Of a DNA stretch of 64,000 nt, positions 16,319-26,302 are shown one piece after another. A model generated the notes under the pieces. It was not told the origin of the DNA, did not search any database, and was given only the letters and a program-made list of their open reading frames with translations. The position numbers and the translations under genes are program-made. This stretch comes from G963677325 sp963810555 (GTDB taxonomy: Bacteria > Bacteroidota > Bacteroidia > Bacteroidales > Prolixibacteraceae): positions 1-64,000 of the forward strand of contig CAWENX010000022.1 of assembly GCA_963810555.1 (NCBI GenBank), written 5' to 3'. Position 1 is the stretch's first letter; each line of letters opens with the position of its first letter.

Positions 16319-17452
16319 ATGCGGCAGGATATAAAAATGGTCGACCTGTATGGTCAGTATTTAAAGATAAAAGAGGAGATTGATCGGTCTATAGCCGAAG
16401 TGATAAAATCATCTGCTTTTATTAATGGCGAACCGGTAAAAGCCTTTGCTAAAGAGTTGGGAGAATATGCCGGTTCAAAGTATGTGATCCCCTGTGGCAA
16501 CGGAACGGATGCTTTACAGATTGCCTATATGACGCTTGGATTGCATCAGGGAGATGAAGTATTAATGCCTGCTTTCAATTATGTTGCAGCTGCTGAAGCT
16601 GCTGTCTTATTAGGATTAAAACCTGTATTTGTCGACGTTTGGGAAGATTCCTATAATATCAATGAGACCTTGCTTGAGGCAAAAATTACAAAAGCCACAA
16701 AAGCAATTGTTGCGGTTCATTTGTTTGGTCAGGCAGCCAATATGGGATTATATAACGGAGATTGCTGAAAAATATCATCTTGCAGTGATTGAAGACAATG
16801 CCCAGTCGCTTGGGTGCGAATATATTTTTGCTGACGGAACTAAAAAGAAAACTGGTACAATCGGACATATAGGGATTAATTCGTTTTTCCCTACCAAGAA
16901 TCTGGGTTGTTTCGGCGATGGCGGAGCAATATTTACTGATGATCAGGATCTTGCCTCGAAGGCAGGAAAGATCACTCAGCACGGGCAGGAACAAAAGTAT
17001 TATTATGAACTGATTGGATGCAATTCAAGACTTGATACTGTTCAGGCTGCTGTTCTGAGGATTAAACTGGGTCATCTTGAAGATTATCTTTCGAAACGAA
17101 TTGAAGCGGGTCAGAATTTATGATGAGCTTTTGGATGGAATTGCCCGGAGTTTTAAGACCCGGACGAAAAGAGTATTCCACACACGTTTTTAATCAGTAC
17201 GTAATTAGGATTCAAAACCGGGAGAAAGTGCGGGAAAAGTTAAAGGAATCAGGAATTCCCACAATGGTGTATTATCCTTCACCTCTTCATTTGCAAAAGG
17301 CTTATGCATATCTTGGTTATCAAAAAGGCGAATTTCCTGTTTCGGAAAAGCTGTGTGAAGAGGTACTCGCATTACCGATTCATACTGAAATTACCAAAGA
17401 ACAACAGGAATATATTATTCATAACTTAGCTAAATTAATCGATACAAAATGA
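16319..17452 (+). CDS. DegT/DnrJ/EryC1/StrS aminotransferase, WbpE/WlbC-like, frameshifted
   Basis: PLP-dependent sugar aminotransferase. It opens with MVDLYGQYLKIKEEIDRSI and has CGNGTDALQIAYMTLG for cofactor phosphate binding, VIEDNAQSLGCEY with the ring-stacking aspartate, and FFPTKNLGCFGDGGAI with the Schiff-base lysine. The frame breaks near 16765 and again near 17122, and the net span is a multiple of three (378 codons). With the acetyltransferase and dehydrogenase that follow, it fits the step making the 3-amino group of UDP-2-acetamido-3-amino-2,3-dideoxy-glucuronate. Its TGA overlaps the next ATG. Confidence 0.8.
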
Positions 17453-18028
17453 GTCAAGTATTTTGCACATCCGTCAGCCGTCATTGATGAAAATTGTGAA
17501 ATTGGGGAAGGAACTAAAATCTGGCATTTCAGCCACATTATGTCAGGAAGTAAAATTGGCCGAGGATGTAATATCGGCCAAAATGTAGTGGTTTCTCCTC
17601 AGGTTGTTTTAGGTGAGAATGTTAAGGTTCAAAATAATGTTTCAATTTATACCGGAGTCATTTGCGAAGACGAAGTGTTTTTGGGGCCTTCGATGGTATT
17701 TACCAATGTGATAAATCCAAGGAGTGCTGTTTCGCGAAAAGATGAGTATAAAAAAACAATCGTAAGAAAAGGAGCTTCTATCGGTGCAAATGCAACTATC
17801 ATTTGCGGAATTGAAATTGGCCAATATGCGATGATTGGGGCAGGAGCGGTTGTAACAAAAGAAGTTCCTCCCTATGCATTGGTTTATGGAAATCCTGCAC
17901 GTCAAAAAGGATGGGTGAGCGAGTACGGGCATAAACTGGAATTTGACGAAAAGGGGATTGGTATATGTCCTGAGAGTCATGAAACCTATGTTTTGACTAA
18001 TAATGAAATAAAGAAACTTTCAAAATGA
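17449..18028 (+). CDS. Hexapeptide-repeat N-acetyltransferase, WbpD/WlbB-like, frameshifted
   Basis: A left-handed beta-helix acyltransferase: YFAHPSAVIDENCEIGEGTK, IWHFSHIMSG, IGRGCNIGQNVVVSPQV and GASIGANATIICGIEIGQYA carry the hexapeptide rungs, and the C-terminus includes YGNPARQKGWVSEYG. It would acetylate the 3-amino group of the UDP-uronic acid. The start ATG 17449 overlaps the aminotransferase stop; one extra base near 17458 puts the rest in the other frame. Length about 193 aa is normal. It overlaps the oxidoreductase start (18025) by ATGA, giving a coupled trio. Confidence 0.85.
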
Positions 18029-19002
18029 AGAATTTTGCACTTATTGGTGCCGCAGGCTATATAGCGCCGCGGCATATGAATGCCATAAAGGAAACCGGCA
18101 ACCGGTTGGTAGCGGCGTTCGATCCTTATGACGGAGTGGGAGTGATTGACCGTTATTTCCCTGAAGCAAAATTCTTTGTGGAATTTGAGCGTTTTGACAG
18201 ATACCTGGAAAAACTGAAATACGAAATAGGATTAACTCCTGACTATATCAGTATCACATCCCCCAATTATCTTCATGATGCCCATATTCGTGTAGCGCTG
18301 CGCAGGGGTGCCGATGCTATATGTGAAAAACCTCTTGTTTTGAATCCCTGGAATATTGATGCTTTGCAAAATGTTGCATCAGATACAGGGCATAAAGTTT
18401 ATACGATTTTGCAATTCGCCTTCATCCTGCAATTATTGCTCTTAAAGAGAAAGTTAAAACTGTCTCCTGAAAATAAGGTTTATGATATTGATTTGACTTA
18501 TATTACATCGCGAGGAAATTGGTATTATACATCCTGGAAAGGTGATGTTTCAAAATCAGGAGGTATTGCGACGAACATTGGTATTCATTTCTTTGATATG
18601 CTTACATGGATATTTGGTGATGTGAAAGAAAACATTGTAAATATTCATACCCATGACCGTGCATCAGGCGTCTTAACTTTGGAAAGAGCACGCGTACGAT
18701 GGTTCTTAAGCATTAACAGGGACACTCTTCCGCAGGAGATCAAAGAGAAAGGACAAACGACCTACAGGTCATTAACAATGGAAGGAGAGGAAATTGAATT
18801 CAGTGAGGGTTTTACAGATCTTCACACCCGGAGTTACGAAGAAATATTGAAGGGTAACGGTTTTGAAATTGCTGAAGCAAGAAAATCAATTGAGATTGTT
18901 TACAACATACGTAATCAGGTTCCGATAGGGCTGAAAAGCGATTTTCATCCTTTTGCAAAGAAACCCTTATCTGCTCATCCTTTTACGAGAGGGAATATTT
19001 AA
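18025..19002 (+). CDS. Gfo/Idh/MocA oxidoreductase, WbpB/WlbA-like
   Basis: NAD-dependent dehydrogenase for the C3 oxidation of UDP-N-acetylglucosaminuronate. It has the Rossmann motif NFALIGAAGYIAPRHMNAI, the EKP motif in ADAICEKPLVLNPWNID, and TSRGNWYYTSWKGDVSKSGG near the active site. Length 325 aa is normal. A stretch around 18417-18465 (FAFILQLLLLKRKLK) is out of frame relative to the family: another frame reads RLHPAIIALKEKVK, so two compensating indels leave an open but locally wrong sequence. Donor and neighbours match the aminotransferase/acetyltransferase pair. Confidence 0.85.
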   Translation: MKNFALIGAAGYIAPRHMNAIKETGNRLVAAFDPYDGVGVIDRYFPEAKFFVEFERFDRYLEKLKYEIGLTPDYISITSPNYLHDAHIRVALRRGADAICEKPLVLNPWNIDALQNVASDTGHKVYTILQFAFILQLLLLKRKLKLSPENKVYDIDLTYITSRGNWYYTSWKGDVSKSGGIATNIGIHFFDMLTWIFGDVKENIVNIHTHDRASGVLTLERARVRWFLSINRDTLPQEIKEKGQTTYRSLTMEGEEIEFSEGFTDLHTRSYEEILKGNGFEIAEARKSIEIVYNIRNQVPIGLKSDFHPFAKKPLSAHPFTRGNI

Positions 19003-19021
19003 TAATTAAGGAATTAAGGAA

Positions 19022-19080
19022 TAATAATTAGTACATCAGCACATCAGCACATCAACACATCAGCACATTAGCACATCAGG
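19022..19080 (+). repeat. AGCACATC tandem octamers
   Basis: Six near-perfect copies of an AGCACATC-like octamer, some with variants, fill the gap between the oxidoreductase and the next glycosyltransferase. The same octamer, in either orientation, recurs at about 43431-43490, 53100, 54460-54485, 54541-54575 and 60222-60263. Confidence 0.75.
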
Positions 19081-19084
19081 ATAA

Positions 19085-20158
19085 ATGAATTGTAAAAATC
19101 TGATCTTTATAAAACCGACAAATTCATCTTTCATTAACATTGATCAAAAGATCCTGGAAAAACATTATCATGTTACTTCCTATCTGTTAAATCAAAATAA
19201 AGGAAAGGTTACTTATTTCCGCAGACTTTTTCTATTAATATTTTTCCTTGTACGCAAAGCCAAAAATAATTGTGCTTTCATTTGCTGGTTTGGTGATTAT
19301 CATGCTGCCGTAATGGTATTTATTGCCAGGCTGACAGGAAGGCCTTCGGTTATCTTTGCCGGAGGACAGGAAGCCGTATGTTATAAGGAACTCGGCAAAG
19401 GCGTTTATCTGAAAAAGGTAAGGGGATTATTTGTAAAGTATGCTCTAAGGAACGCTACCCTCCTGATTCCAAACCATGAATCACTTATCTATCATGAGAA
19501 TTGGTTTTATAATCCTGAAAAGCCTCATATAGATGGGATTAAGCACTATGTGAAAGGTATTAAAGGTAAAATTGCCGTTGTTCATAACGGAATAGATACG
19601 TCCCGAATCGATCGAAATCCTACGATTCCTAAAGATCCTGCTCTTGTTCTGACTGTCGGAACAATGAATAAAATATCTGATTTTTACAACAAGGGATTTG
19701 ATTTATTTATTGAGCTGTCAAAGAAATTCGAAACCTTAAGTTTTGTAGCCATTGGCGTAAAAAGTGATTATTTACCATGGATCGAGGAGAAATTTCATAT
19801 ATCGGAAATTCAAAATCTCAAAGTAATTCCATCCAGTCCTGTTGAAGTTTTGAATGAATATTACAACAGAGCATCAGTTTATTTGCAGGTGTCCATAACT
19901 GAAGGAATGCCCAATAGTCTTGGAGAGGCTATGCTGTGTGAATGCATTCCTGTTGGGTCCAATGTAAACGGAATTCCTGATGTAATCGGCAACACAGGCG
20001 TTATAGTTAATAAAAGGAATATTGATGAGCTCGAAACCGCTTTGAATAAAGCGATAACGATGAATACGGCCAGGGAAGCGAGGGTTCGGATGCTTGAGAA
20101 TTTTTCGATGAAAAACCGGGAACAGAGACTTGAAAAGGTTATAAAAGAATACCTATGA
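19085..20158 (+). CDS. GT4-type glycosyltransferase
   Basis: The N-terminal domain has CWFGDYHAAVMVFIARLTG and AGGQEAVCYKELGKGVYL; the C-terminal GT-B domain has VHNGIDTSRI, LTVGTMNKISDFYNKGFDL and SITEGMPNSLGEAMLCECIP, the conserved E-x7-E segment of GT4 enzymes. Length 357 aa. Donor and linkage are not predictable. It follows the uronic acid biosynthesis trio and probably uses cluster-specific sugars. No membrane anchor is evident beyond a hydrophobic patch near residue 55 (LLIFFLV). Confidence 0.85.
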   Translation: MNCKNLIFIKPTNSSFINIDQKILEKHYHVTSYLLNQNKGKVTYFRRLFLLIFFLVRKAKNNCAFICWFGDYHAAVMVFIARLTGRPSVIFAGGQEAVCYKELGKGVYLKKVRGLFVKYALRNATLLIPNHESLIYHENWFYNPEKPHIDGIKHYVKGIKGKIAVVHNGIDTSRIDRNPTIPKDPALVLTVGTMNKISDFYNKGFDLFIELSKKFETLSFVAIGVKSDYLPWIEEKFHISEIQNLKVIPSSPVEVLNEYYNRASVYLQVSITEGMPNSLGEAMLCECIPVGSNVNGIPDVIGNTGVIVNKRNIDELETALNKAITMNTAREARVRMLENFSMKNREQRLEKVIKEYL

Positions 20159-20212
20159 GGAAACAAATTTAAATTTTTAATATTTTCAAGACCAACTAAT
20201 TAACTAACAGAA

Positions 20213-23200
20213 ATGAAAAAAATTGTTTTAATCTTAAGCAGTTTTTTTGTTTTTAATCTGATTATTTCAGCACAAAATTCCTGGATTCCAAGATCCTCAA
20301 TGGATGACCAGGGAAGATATGCAGCAGTTTGTTTTGTGATCAATGATAAAGCATATGTTGGATTAGGTCAAGCACCGGACGGTACTAACCTTAAAGATTT
20401 CTGGGAATACAATCCATTAACTGATTCCTGGACCAAAAAGGCTAATTATCCCGGTACAGGGAGTTATGCGGCAAGTGCCTTTGTTATTAACGGTAAAGGA
20501 TATGTGTGTCTGGGAGCAGCGAATCCGTCCACCAATGCAAATGATTTGTGGGAGTATACACCTTCTTCAAATACATGGCTTAAAAAATCCGATTTTCCCG
20601 GTACAGCAAGATACGGAGCATGTTCGTTTGTAATCGGAGATACTGCCTTTGTGGGTACCGGTTCGTATGGTGATCCTAATGAATATATGTTTGATATGTG
20701 GATGTACGTTCCTGCCACAAATTCATGGACTCACACGGCAAATTTCCCTGGAGGGAAAAGATTACATGCCACCGCTTTTTCATATAATAATTACGGTTAT
20801 GTGGGAACAGGTTTATATAACAGTTCAACTACATCAAATGATTTATGGAGATACGATAAGTCAAATAATTCGTGGACGCGTGTTTCAAATATGCCTGGAA
20901 CACCAAGGATGGGGATTGTTAATTTTATTCTTAATCAAAAAGTATGTCTTGGTTCCGGTTATGATCTATCAATTGAGCACAATGATTTTTATGAATATGA
21001 TCCAGTTTCCGATTCATGGAGCCCTTTTCCAGTTCTCACTGTCAATCCACCCTCCCGGCATGCGGGTGTCGGATTTGCAATAGGAAATACTGGATACCTC
21101 GCAACGGGGAATACTATAATAAAAGGCTTATTGCCTGATTTGTGGGCTTATGGTATTGAAAAAGACAGTACTGATTTACCCAATTCACCTGTGATTAGGT
21201 GTTACAACGATCCTCCAATTGTGCTAAATGCCGGCGACGATTTTGCAGAATACCTTTGGAGTACTGGTGAAACCACATCCACGATCCATGTCACAGAGGC
21301 TGGATGGTATTATGTAAAAGTCGCTACAATGATTGGCATTCAATTATCAGACAGTGTCGAAGTAAAAGTTGACAGACCGTTGATTAATCTTGGGCCGGAT
21401 CTCAATATCTGTGGTACAAAGAGCGTCCTTCTCGATCCTGAGGGAGAAGGAGAATTCAGCAGTTATTTATGGAACACTCCCGGAGAAATTTTGAACAGTC
21501 AAAATATTACTGCAACGGAATCAGGTGTTTACACCGTGGAAACCACAGATATATACGGGTGTCGAGCTCAGGATACAGTTAAATTGACTTTTATTGATAA
21601 ACCAAAGTTGGATTTGTCAAAACTTGATACGCTCTTTTGCGGCACAAAATCTGCCGAACTTGAACTTTCAGCTGATAAAGGCAACTACACTTTAGAACGC
21701 ACCGATAATCATGGAACTTTTACTGAACTAAATGCTATCGTTCCTGATTACGGTTCCTACTCTTTCAAATTCACATCTACAGATTCAGCAGGATGTTTCA
21801 GTGATACGACTTTCAAAGTAGGTTTTTATAAGATTCCCACAGTTAATCTTTCCATCGACTCTTTAACATGTTATCATTATAATCTTGACGTTAAATATGT
21901 AGGAGATGTTGAAGTTGATACATCACATTTTACGTGGATTTTTGGAGGCGATACTATAGCTGAGGGAGTTGGTCTGGCATCTCAAACAGTAGCTCTTGGG
22001 ATAAACAAAGCAAAACGTGATCTTACTTTAAAAGTTACGCAGGATGGATGTTCCAATTCAGATACAATAAGAGATATTAAAGTAATACCCAATCTTGATT
22101 TACACATTGCAGATTCAGTAATCTGTGTTACTTCAAATGCCGAATTTATTGCAGAAAATACGGAAACTGTGACTTATTACTGGGATTACGGGGATGGCAG
22201 TAAGGAGAGATCAGACAGCCATACTTCTCATCTATACAACAGTACGGGCTATTACAATGTAAGCTTAAAAGTGACTACCGATAAAGGCTGTACAAATGAA
22301 GTCAGGATAGATAGCATGGTTTATGTTGCTCCTATTCCTACGGCCGGTTTCAGTCTAAATCCCGGTAAATGTCTTAGTCTCGGGAATCATGAAATATCTT
22401 ATGTCGGAACAGGTGATCTGTATGACACTTACAACTGGGATTTATCGGCTTTCGATCCGGAAGAGATTGTTCAGAATCCGGTAAATACTCAAGGCCCCTT
22501 TGTATTTAATTTGAAAAACAAACCCCAGGCTCCCGTAAAACTCAGTGTTATTTCAAAATATGGATGCCAAAGTGACACTGTTCAAATAACAGTTAAGCGT
22601 ATTCCTGTTTTTTCAATGAACGTTTATAACAATAAGGGGTGCATTCCTTTGGAAACAAGTTTTGAAGGAATCATCAATGACCTTGTAGATCAGTTATTTT
22701 TTACATGGGACTTTGGCGACGGGACAAAGGATTATGGCGATCAGACAAGTCATTTTTACAGGATTGCGAATCAGAAATATGATATTTCACTTGTTGCCAG
22801 ATCAGGCCTCAGTGGATGTTCGGATACCCTAAGGATTGACACTCTTGTTTTCGTGTATCCAAAGCCTGAAGCTGAGTTTTCGGTCGATCATTCAATTGTT
22901 TACAATGATAAACCGGATATTCAGTTTCTGAATCAAAGCGCCGGGGCAACCGATTACGTGTGGAATTTTGGCGATGGAACCACTTCAATTGAGGTAAATC
23001 CTTTGCACAAGTACCAGTCAATGGGTTATCATAATGCACTGCTCCAGGCTTACAACGATTATAACTGTATGGACAGTATTTCCAGTCAGGTGCTGGTAGC
23101 CTTTGCTAAAATTTTTGCCCCGAATGCTTTTTCACCCAATGCTCCCAATCCCGTTGACCGGGAATTCTTGCTGGGACAGGAAGCCATAAAACAGGAGGGA

Positions 23201-23389
23201 TATCATCTTGTCATTCTCAGCCGATGGGATGATATTGTATTTGAAACGAAAAATGAGATAATAGGGTGGAACGGAAGAATGAAAAACGGTAATTATGCAC
23301 CTGCTGGTACCTATATTTGGATACTTGATTTTATCGACTTTTTGGGCAGGAGTCATAGACAGATCGGAACAGTAACGCTGATATTTTAA
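20213..23389 (+). CDS. Kelch/PKD protein with C-terminal type IX secretion sorting domain, 1058 aa
   Basis: A signal peptide (KKIVLILSSFFVFNLIISAQ) precedes six kelch-like blades (about 25-330) with repeated YGACSFVIGDTAFVGTG-type and NDLWEYTP-type units. Beta-sandwich modules follow from about 340 (YLWSTGETTSTIHVTEAGWY), then three PKD-like domains with YYWDYGDGS, FFTWDFGDGT and YVWNFGDGT. The end, FAPNAFSPNAPNPVDREFL through GTVTLIF, is the CHU_C/gliding-motility-type sorting domain of T9SS cargo. It is therefore a cell-surface or secreted protein, probably adhesive. It is intact, and is unrelated to the glycan genes on each side. Confidence 0.92.
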   Translation: MKKIVLILSSFFVFNLIISAQNSWIPRSSMDDQGRYAAVCFVINDKAYVGLGQAPDGTNLKDFWEYNPLTDSWTKKANYPGTGSYAASAFVINGKGYVCLGAANPSTNANDLWEYTPSSNTWLKKSDFPGTARYGACSFVIGDTAFVGTGSYGDPNEYMFDMWMYVPATNSWTHTANFPGGKRLHATAFSYNNYGYVGTGLYNSSTTSNDLWRYDKSNNSWTRVSNMPGTPRMGIVNFILNQKVCLGSGYDLSIEHNDFYEYDPVSDSWSPFPVLTVNPPSRHAGVGFAIGNTGYLATGNTIIKGLLPDLWAYGIEKDSTDLPNSPVIRCYNDPPIVLNAGDDFAEYLWSTGETTSTIHVTEAGWYYVKVATMIGIQLSDSVEVKVDRPLINLGPDLNICGTKSVLLDPEGEGEFSSYLWNTPGEILNSQNITATESGVYTVETTDIYGCRAQDTVKLTFIDKPKLDLSKLDTLFCGTKSAELELSADKGNYTLERTDNHGTFTELNAIVPDYGSYSFKFTSTDSAGCFSDTTFKVGFYKIPTVNLSIDSLTCYHYNLDVKYVGDVEVDTSHFTWIFGGDTIAEGVGLASQTVALGINKAKRDLTLKVTQDGCSNSDTIRDIKVIPNLDLHIADSVICVTSNAEFIAENTETVTYYWDYGDGSKERSDSHTSHLYNSTGYYNVSLKVTTDKGCTNEVRIDSMVYVAPIPTAGFSLNPGKCLSLGNHEISYVGTGDLYDTYNWDLSAFDPEEIVQNPVNTQGPFVFNLKNKPQAPVKLSVISKYGCQSDTVQITVKRIPVFSMNVYNNKGCIPLETSFEGIINDLVDQLFFTWDFGDGTKDYGDQTSHFYRIANQKYDISLVARSGLSGCSDTLRIDTLVFVYPKPEAEFSVDHSIVYNDKPDIQFLNQSAGATDYVWNFGDGTTSIEVNPLHKYQSMGYHNALLQAYNDYNCMDSISSQVLVAFAKIFAPNAFSPNAPNPVDREFLLGQEAIKQEGYHLVILSRWDDIVFETKNEIIGWNGRMKNGNYAPAGTYIWILDFIDFLGRSHRQIGTVTLIF

Positions 23390-23493
23390 AAATTTAAGAA
23401 TTCAATTGCAATGATTTTCAGCAGCGTATCTTCGTAATACCAAATACAAATTAAATATCGATGTAAATACTTTAAGATCAGGATAATTATGAT

Positions 23494-24960
23494 CTATGCT
23501 TTGGAAGCAGATACATACTTAATCCGCCAATCTTTAAATAAAATTTTCACTTCGTTCCTATAAAAAATATACACCAATATGTATGAGAATATCATTTGTA
23601 AAAGTCTTATTATATTCAAGTTGTTTTTATTAAGAAAATATTCGCTTGAAATTATAACTACAGTTATTAAAAGAGGCAACCAGAAAAATTTCAAGGTATT
23701 AAAACTGAAGTTGAAAAATCTTCGTGAAGCCAAATAAAGAAAAATATTTTGGAGAACTTTGGTTACAATATTAGAGGCCACTGCACCCCAAATTCCAAAA
23801 TATTTTATTAAATATATTGAGATAATGATTTGCAATGCAGCGGTCAATAAATATATTTTAGGTAGAAGATTGGTTTTCTTATATAAATAAATGGGCGTAA
23901 GAAAATAGTTATATAAACCTCTTGTAACAAAACTAATATTCAGAACCGAAAGAAAAATAAAACTTATTTGATAATCTTTACTTATAAATAAAGGTAGAAT
24001 AAGAGGAATAAAAAAGGTAGATGCGGGTATTACCAATAATGCCATGGCATTAAATCCACTGAAATATTTATTCAATTCCGGGGTTGAACCTTTAAGTTTA
24101 TTATCAATAACCAGACTGTAAACTTTAGGCCATATCGAACTGTTCATACCATTAAGTATAAAATCCACCAAATAAGTAAATTGTATGGCAAGTCCAAAAA
24201 TGGCAATATCCGTCAAACTCATAAATCTCTTCATTATAAAGGGATATATGTTGACTAAACTCCAGGAGAAGAGCAGAAATATCATCACTGGAACTGAAAA
24301 TTTAAGAGCTTGTCTTAATTCATTACCAAAGTTAATATGTATCCTCGATTCCTTTGAAAGTGAAATAACGGCAATTATAAAAATACCTAATCCCGAAAGC
24401 AGACGTCCCCACATAGGTCCGATCAGTGTAAAAGGGAACATGAATAAACCTATAAGTGAAAATGAAATTGTCATTATAAAATTTGCAAGATTCACTACTG
24501 CAAAACGCATTGATTTTTCCTGGTTAATAAGCAGATTTGTATAGGTTTTGAAATAACTGTTGAAAAATGCAGTAATGACGGACATCAATCCATAAGGAAA
24601 GAAAAAAATATCTTTCCCTTGAAAAATGAGTTTAAATAAATCCTTGCCCAACAAACCAAATAAGAAAACTATAAACAACCCCCATATCAATAGATATCCT
24701 CCTGTGCTTCCCAATTTTGACCTGAGGATTGTCCTGTTGTGCTTGTTTTCCAGGTAATTTATGCCGATAAAAGTATCTAATCCAAGGTTTATCAATATCT
24801 GCATAAACCCGGTAAAACTGATATAGATAACAAAAGCTCCATAATCAGTTGTATTAATATAATTTGTATAAAAGATGAGCAGAATAAATGAAGAAATAAG
24901 TGGAAGGGCTCCTACAATTGAATAAATAACAGATGATTTAATCAGGTTTTTAGATATCAT
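23494..24960 (-). CDS. Wzx-like polysaccharide flippase, 488 aa
   Basis: About 12-14 hydrophobic segments and an N-terminal LIKSSVIYSIVGALPLISSF are typical of the MATE/PST-family lipid-linked oligosaccharide flippases, which turn undecaprenyl-linked units to the periplasmic face. Internal signatures include YGAFVIYISFTGFMQILIN and GPMWGRLLSGLG. The AT-rich composition, unlike the neighbouring housekeeping genes, is common for O-unit loci. It is transcribed against the glycosyltransferases on both sides. Confidence 0.85.
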   Translation of the reverse strand: MISKNLIKSSVIYSIVGALPLISSFILLIFYTNYINTTDYGAFVIYISFTGFMQILINLGLDTFIGINYLENKHNRTILRSKLGSTGGYLLIWGLFIVFLFGLLGKDLFKLIFQGKDIFFFPYGLMSVITAFFNSYFKTYTNLLINQEKSMRFAVVNLANFIMTISFSLIGLFMFPFTLIGPMWGRLLSGLGIFIIAVISLSKESRIHINFGNELRQALKFSVPVMIFLLFSWSLVNIYPFIMKRFMSLTDIAIFGLAIQFTYLVDFILNGMNSSIWPKVYSLVIDNKLKGSTPELNKYFSGFNAMALLVIPASTFFIPLILPLFISKDYQISFIFLSVLNISFVTRGLYNYFLTPIYLYKKTNLLPKIYLLTAALQIIISIYLIKYFGIWGAVASNIVTKVLQNIFLYLASRRFFNFSFNTLKFFWLPLLITVVIISSEYFLNKNNLNIIRLLQMIFSYILVYIFYRNEVKILFKDWRIKYVSASKA

Positions 24961-25120
24961 ACAGGAAGTTCTACTACAATTAATTGTCAGGCAAACTTAA
25001 TGAAGAATGAAATACTTACCTACTAATTACTTAAAATTGATCAGACGAACTAGTATATTTGTAAAAATAATCTGTAAACAACATCAAGTATCTTAAGCTT
25101 AATTCGCTGAATTTGAAATA

Positions 25121-26302
25121 ATGAACATATGTTATGTTTGTAATGAATACCCCGAAGGACCTCATGGCGGAGTGGGTACAGTAACACAACTTCTTGCTGA
25201 GGAATTAGTTGCGAAGAAAAATTCAGTTAAAATAATTGGTGTTTATGATTTAAAATACCCTTCTGAAAACTTTGAAATTAAAAATGGGGTTGAAATAACG
25301 AGGATTAAAGTAAACCATAAAAGGAAAATTGCAGTTTTATGGGGGAATTGGCTAATAGCCAGAAAAATACGTCAGTGGATAAAATTCAATATGATTGACA
25401 TTATCGAGTGTCCGGATTCTTATGGTTTATTTTCACTTTTTGCTTCTTTTGATCGGCCTTTGGTTTTAAGAGCACATGGTAATAATACATATTATAGTTC
25501 GATTTTAAAGTTCCGCTTAAAGAGGAAAACGGCTTTTTACGAACGCAATCTATACAAAAAAGCCAATGCCTATTGTGCAGTATCCGAATTTACTGCTGAA
25601 AAAATGAGAATGTTATTTAAAATCAAGGAATCTATCACAGTTATATACAATGGAATAAGTATTCAAAATGATCAGCTATTTGGGTTCAATTTACAAAAGG
25701 TTGAGAAGTTGTTCACAGGTTTCCCCAATCCAATAGTCTTCTCAGGTACTCTCACCCCTAAAAAAGGAATATATCAATTGGTTAAAGCTGTTCTTCATTT
25801 ACTAAATAAAAGGATTAAGGTTACTTTAATAATTAACGGTAAAGATTCAGTAAATCAAAACACAGGGCAATCTATTAAAAGTGAATTGTTAAAACTTATT
25901 CCTTCAGATTATAATAAATCCTTTATATTTAATGGTCATGTTGCAAGAAGTGATTTGCTGTGTCAGTTCAAGTGTTCCAAAGCAGCCGTTTTTCCTTCCT
26001 ATGCTGAAGCTTTTGCAATGGCGCCAATGGAGTCCATGTTGATGGGTACGCCGACAATTTATTCAAGGGAATGTAGTGGAAGTGAACTCATTACTGATAA
26101 GGAAGATGGATTGATAATTGACCCTTACTCTGAAGAAAGTATTTCTGATGCAATTGAGTATTTGTTAAATAATCCTGAAAAAGCAATTGAAATGGGTAAT
26201 AAGGGGAAGACAAAGATTGAACGGAATTTTTCAAAAGAAATAATGGTAACCAAAACTCTTATGTTTTATGGACAAGTTCAAAGCGCCTTTTACTTTAAAT
26301 GA
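25121..26302 (+). CDS. GT4-type glycosyltransferase
   Basis: GT-B enzyme with MNICYVCNEYPEGPHGGVG at the N-terminus, ANAYCAVSEFTAEKMRMLF, VIYNGISI, FSGTLTPKKGIYQLVKAV and EAFAMAPMESMLMGTPTIYS, which is the donor-binding E-x7-E segment. Length 393 aa is normal. Its 3' end overlaps the methyltransferase start by 35 nt (26268), so the two are translationally coupled and probably modify the same glycan. Confidence 0.88.
   Translation: MNICYVCNEYPEGPHGGVGTVTQLLAEELVAKKNSVKIIGVYDLKYPSENFEIKNGVEITRIKVNHKRKIAVLWGNWLIARKIRQWIKFNMIDIIECPDSYGLFSLFASFDRPLVLRAHGNNTYYSSILKFRLKRKTAFYERNLYKKANAYCAVSEFTAEKMRMLFKIKESITVIYNGISIQNDQLFGFNLQKVEKLFTGFPNPIVFSGTLTPKKGIYQLVKAVLHLLNKRIKVTLIINGKDSVNQNTGQSIKSELLKLIPSDYNKSFIFNGHVARSDLLCQFKCSKAAVFPSYAEAFAMAPMESMLMGTPTIYSRECSGSELITDKEDGLIIDPYSEESISDAIEYLLNNPEKAIEMGNKGKTKIERNFSKEIMVTKTLMFYGQVQSAFYFK

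Noticed and set aside
19022..19080. CRISPR array
   Set aside because: The repeats are contiguous 8-mers without spacers, and no cas genes are in the window.
24185..24544. Plus-strand gene inside the flippase region
   Set aside because: It is antisense to the Wzx-like coding sequence, which has a consistent membrane-protein pattern throughout.
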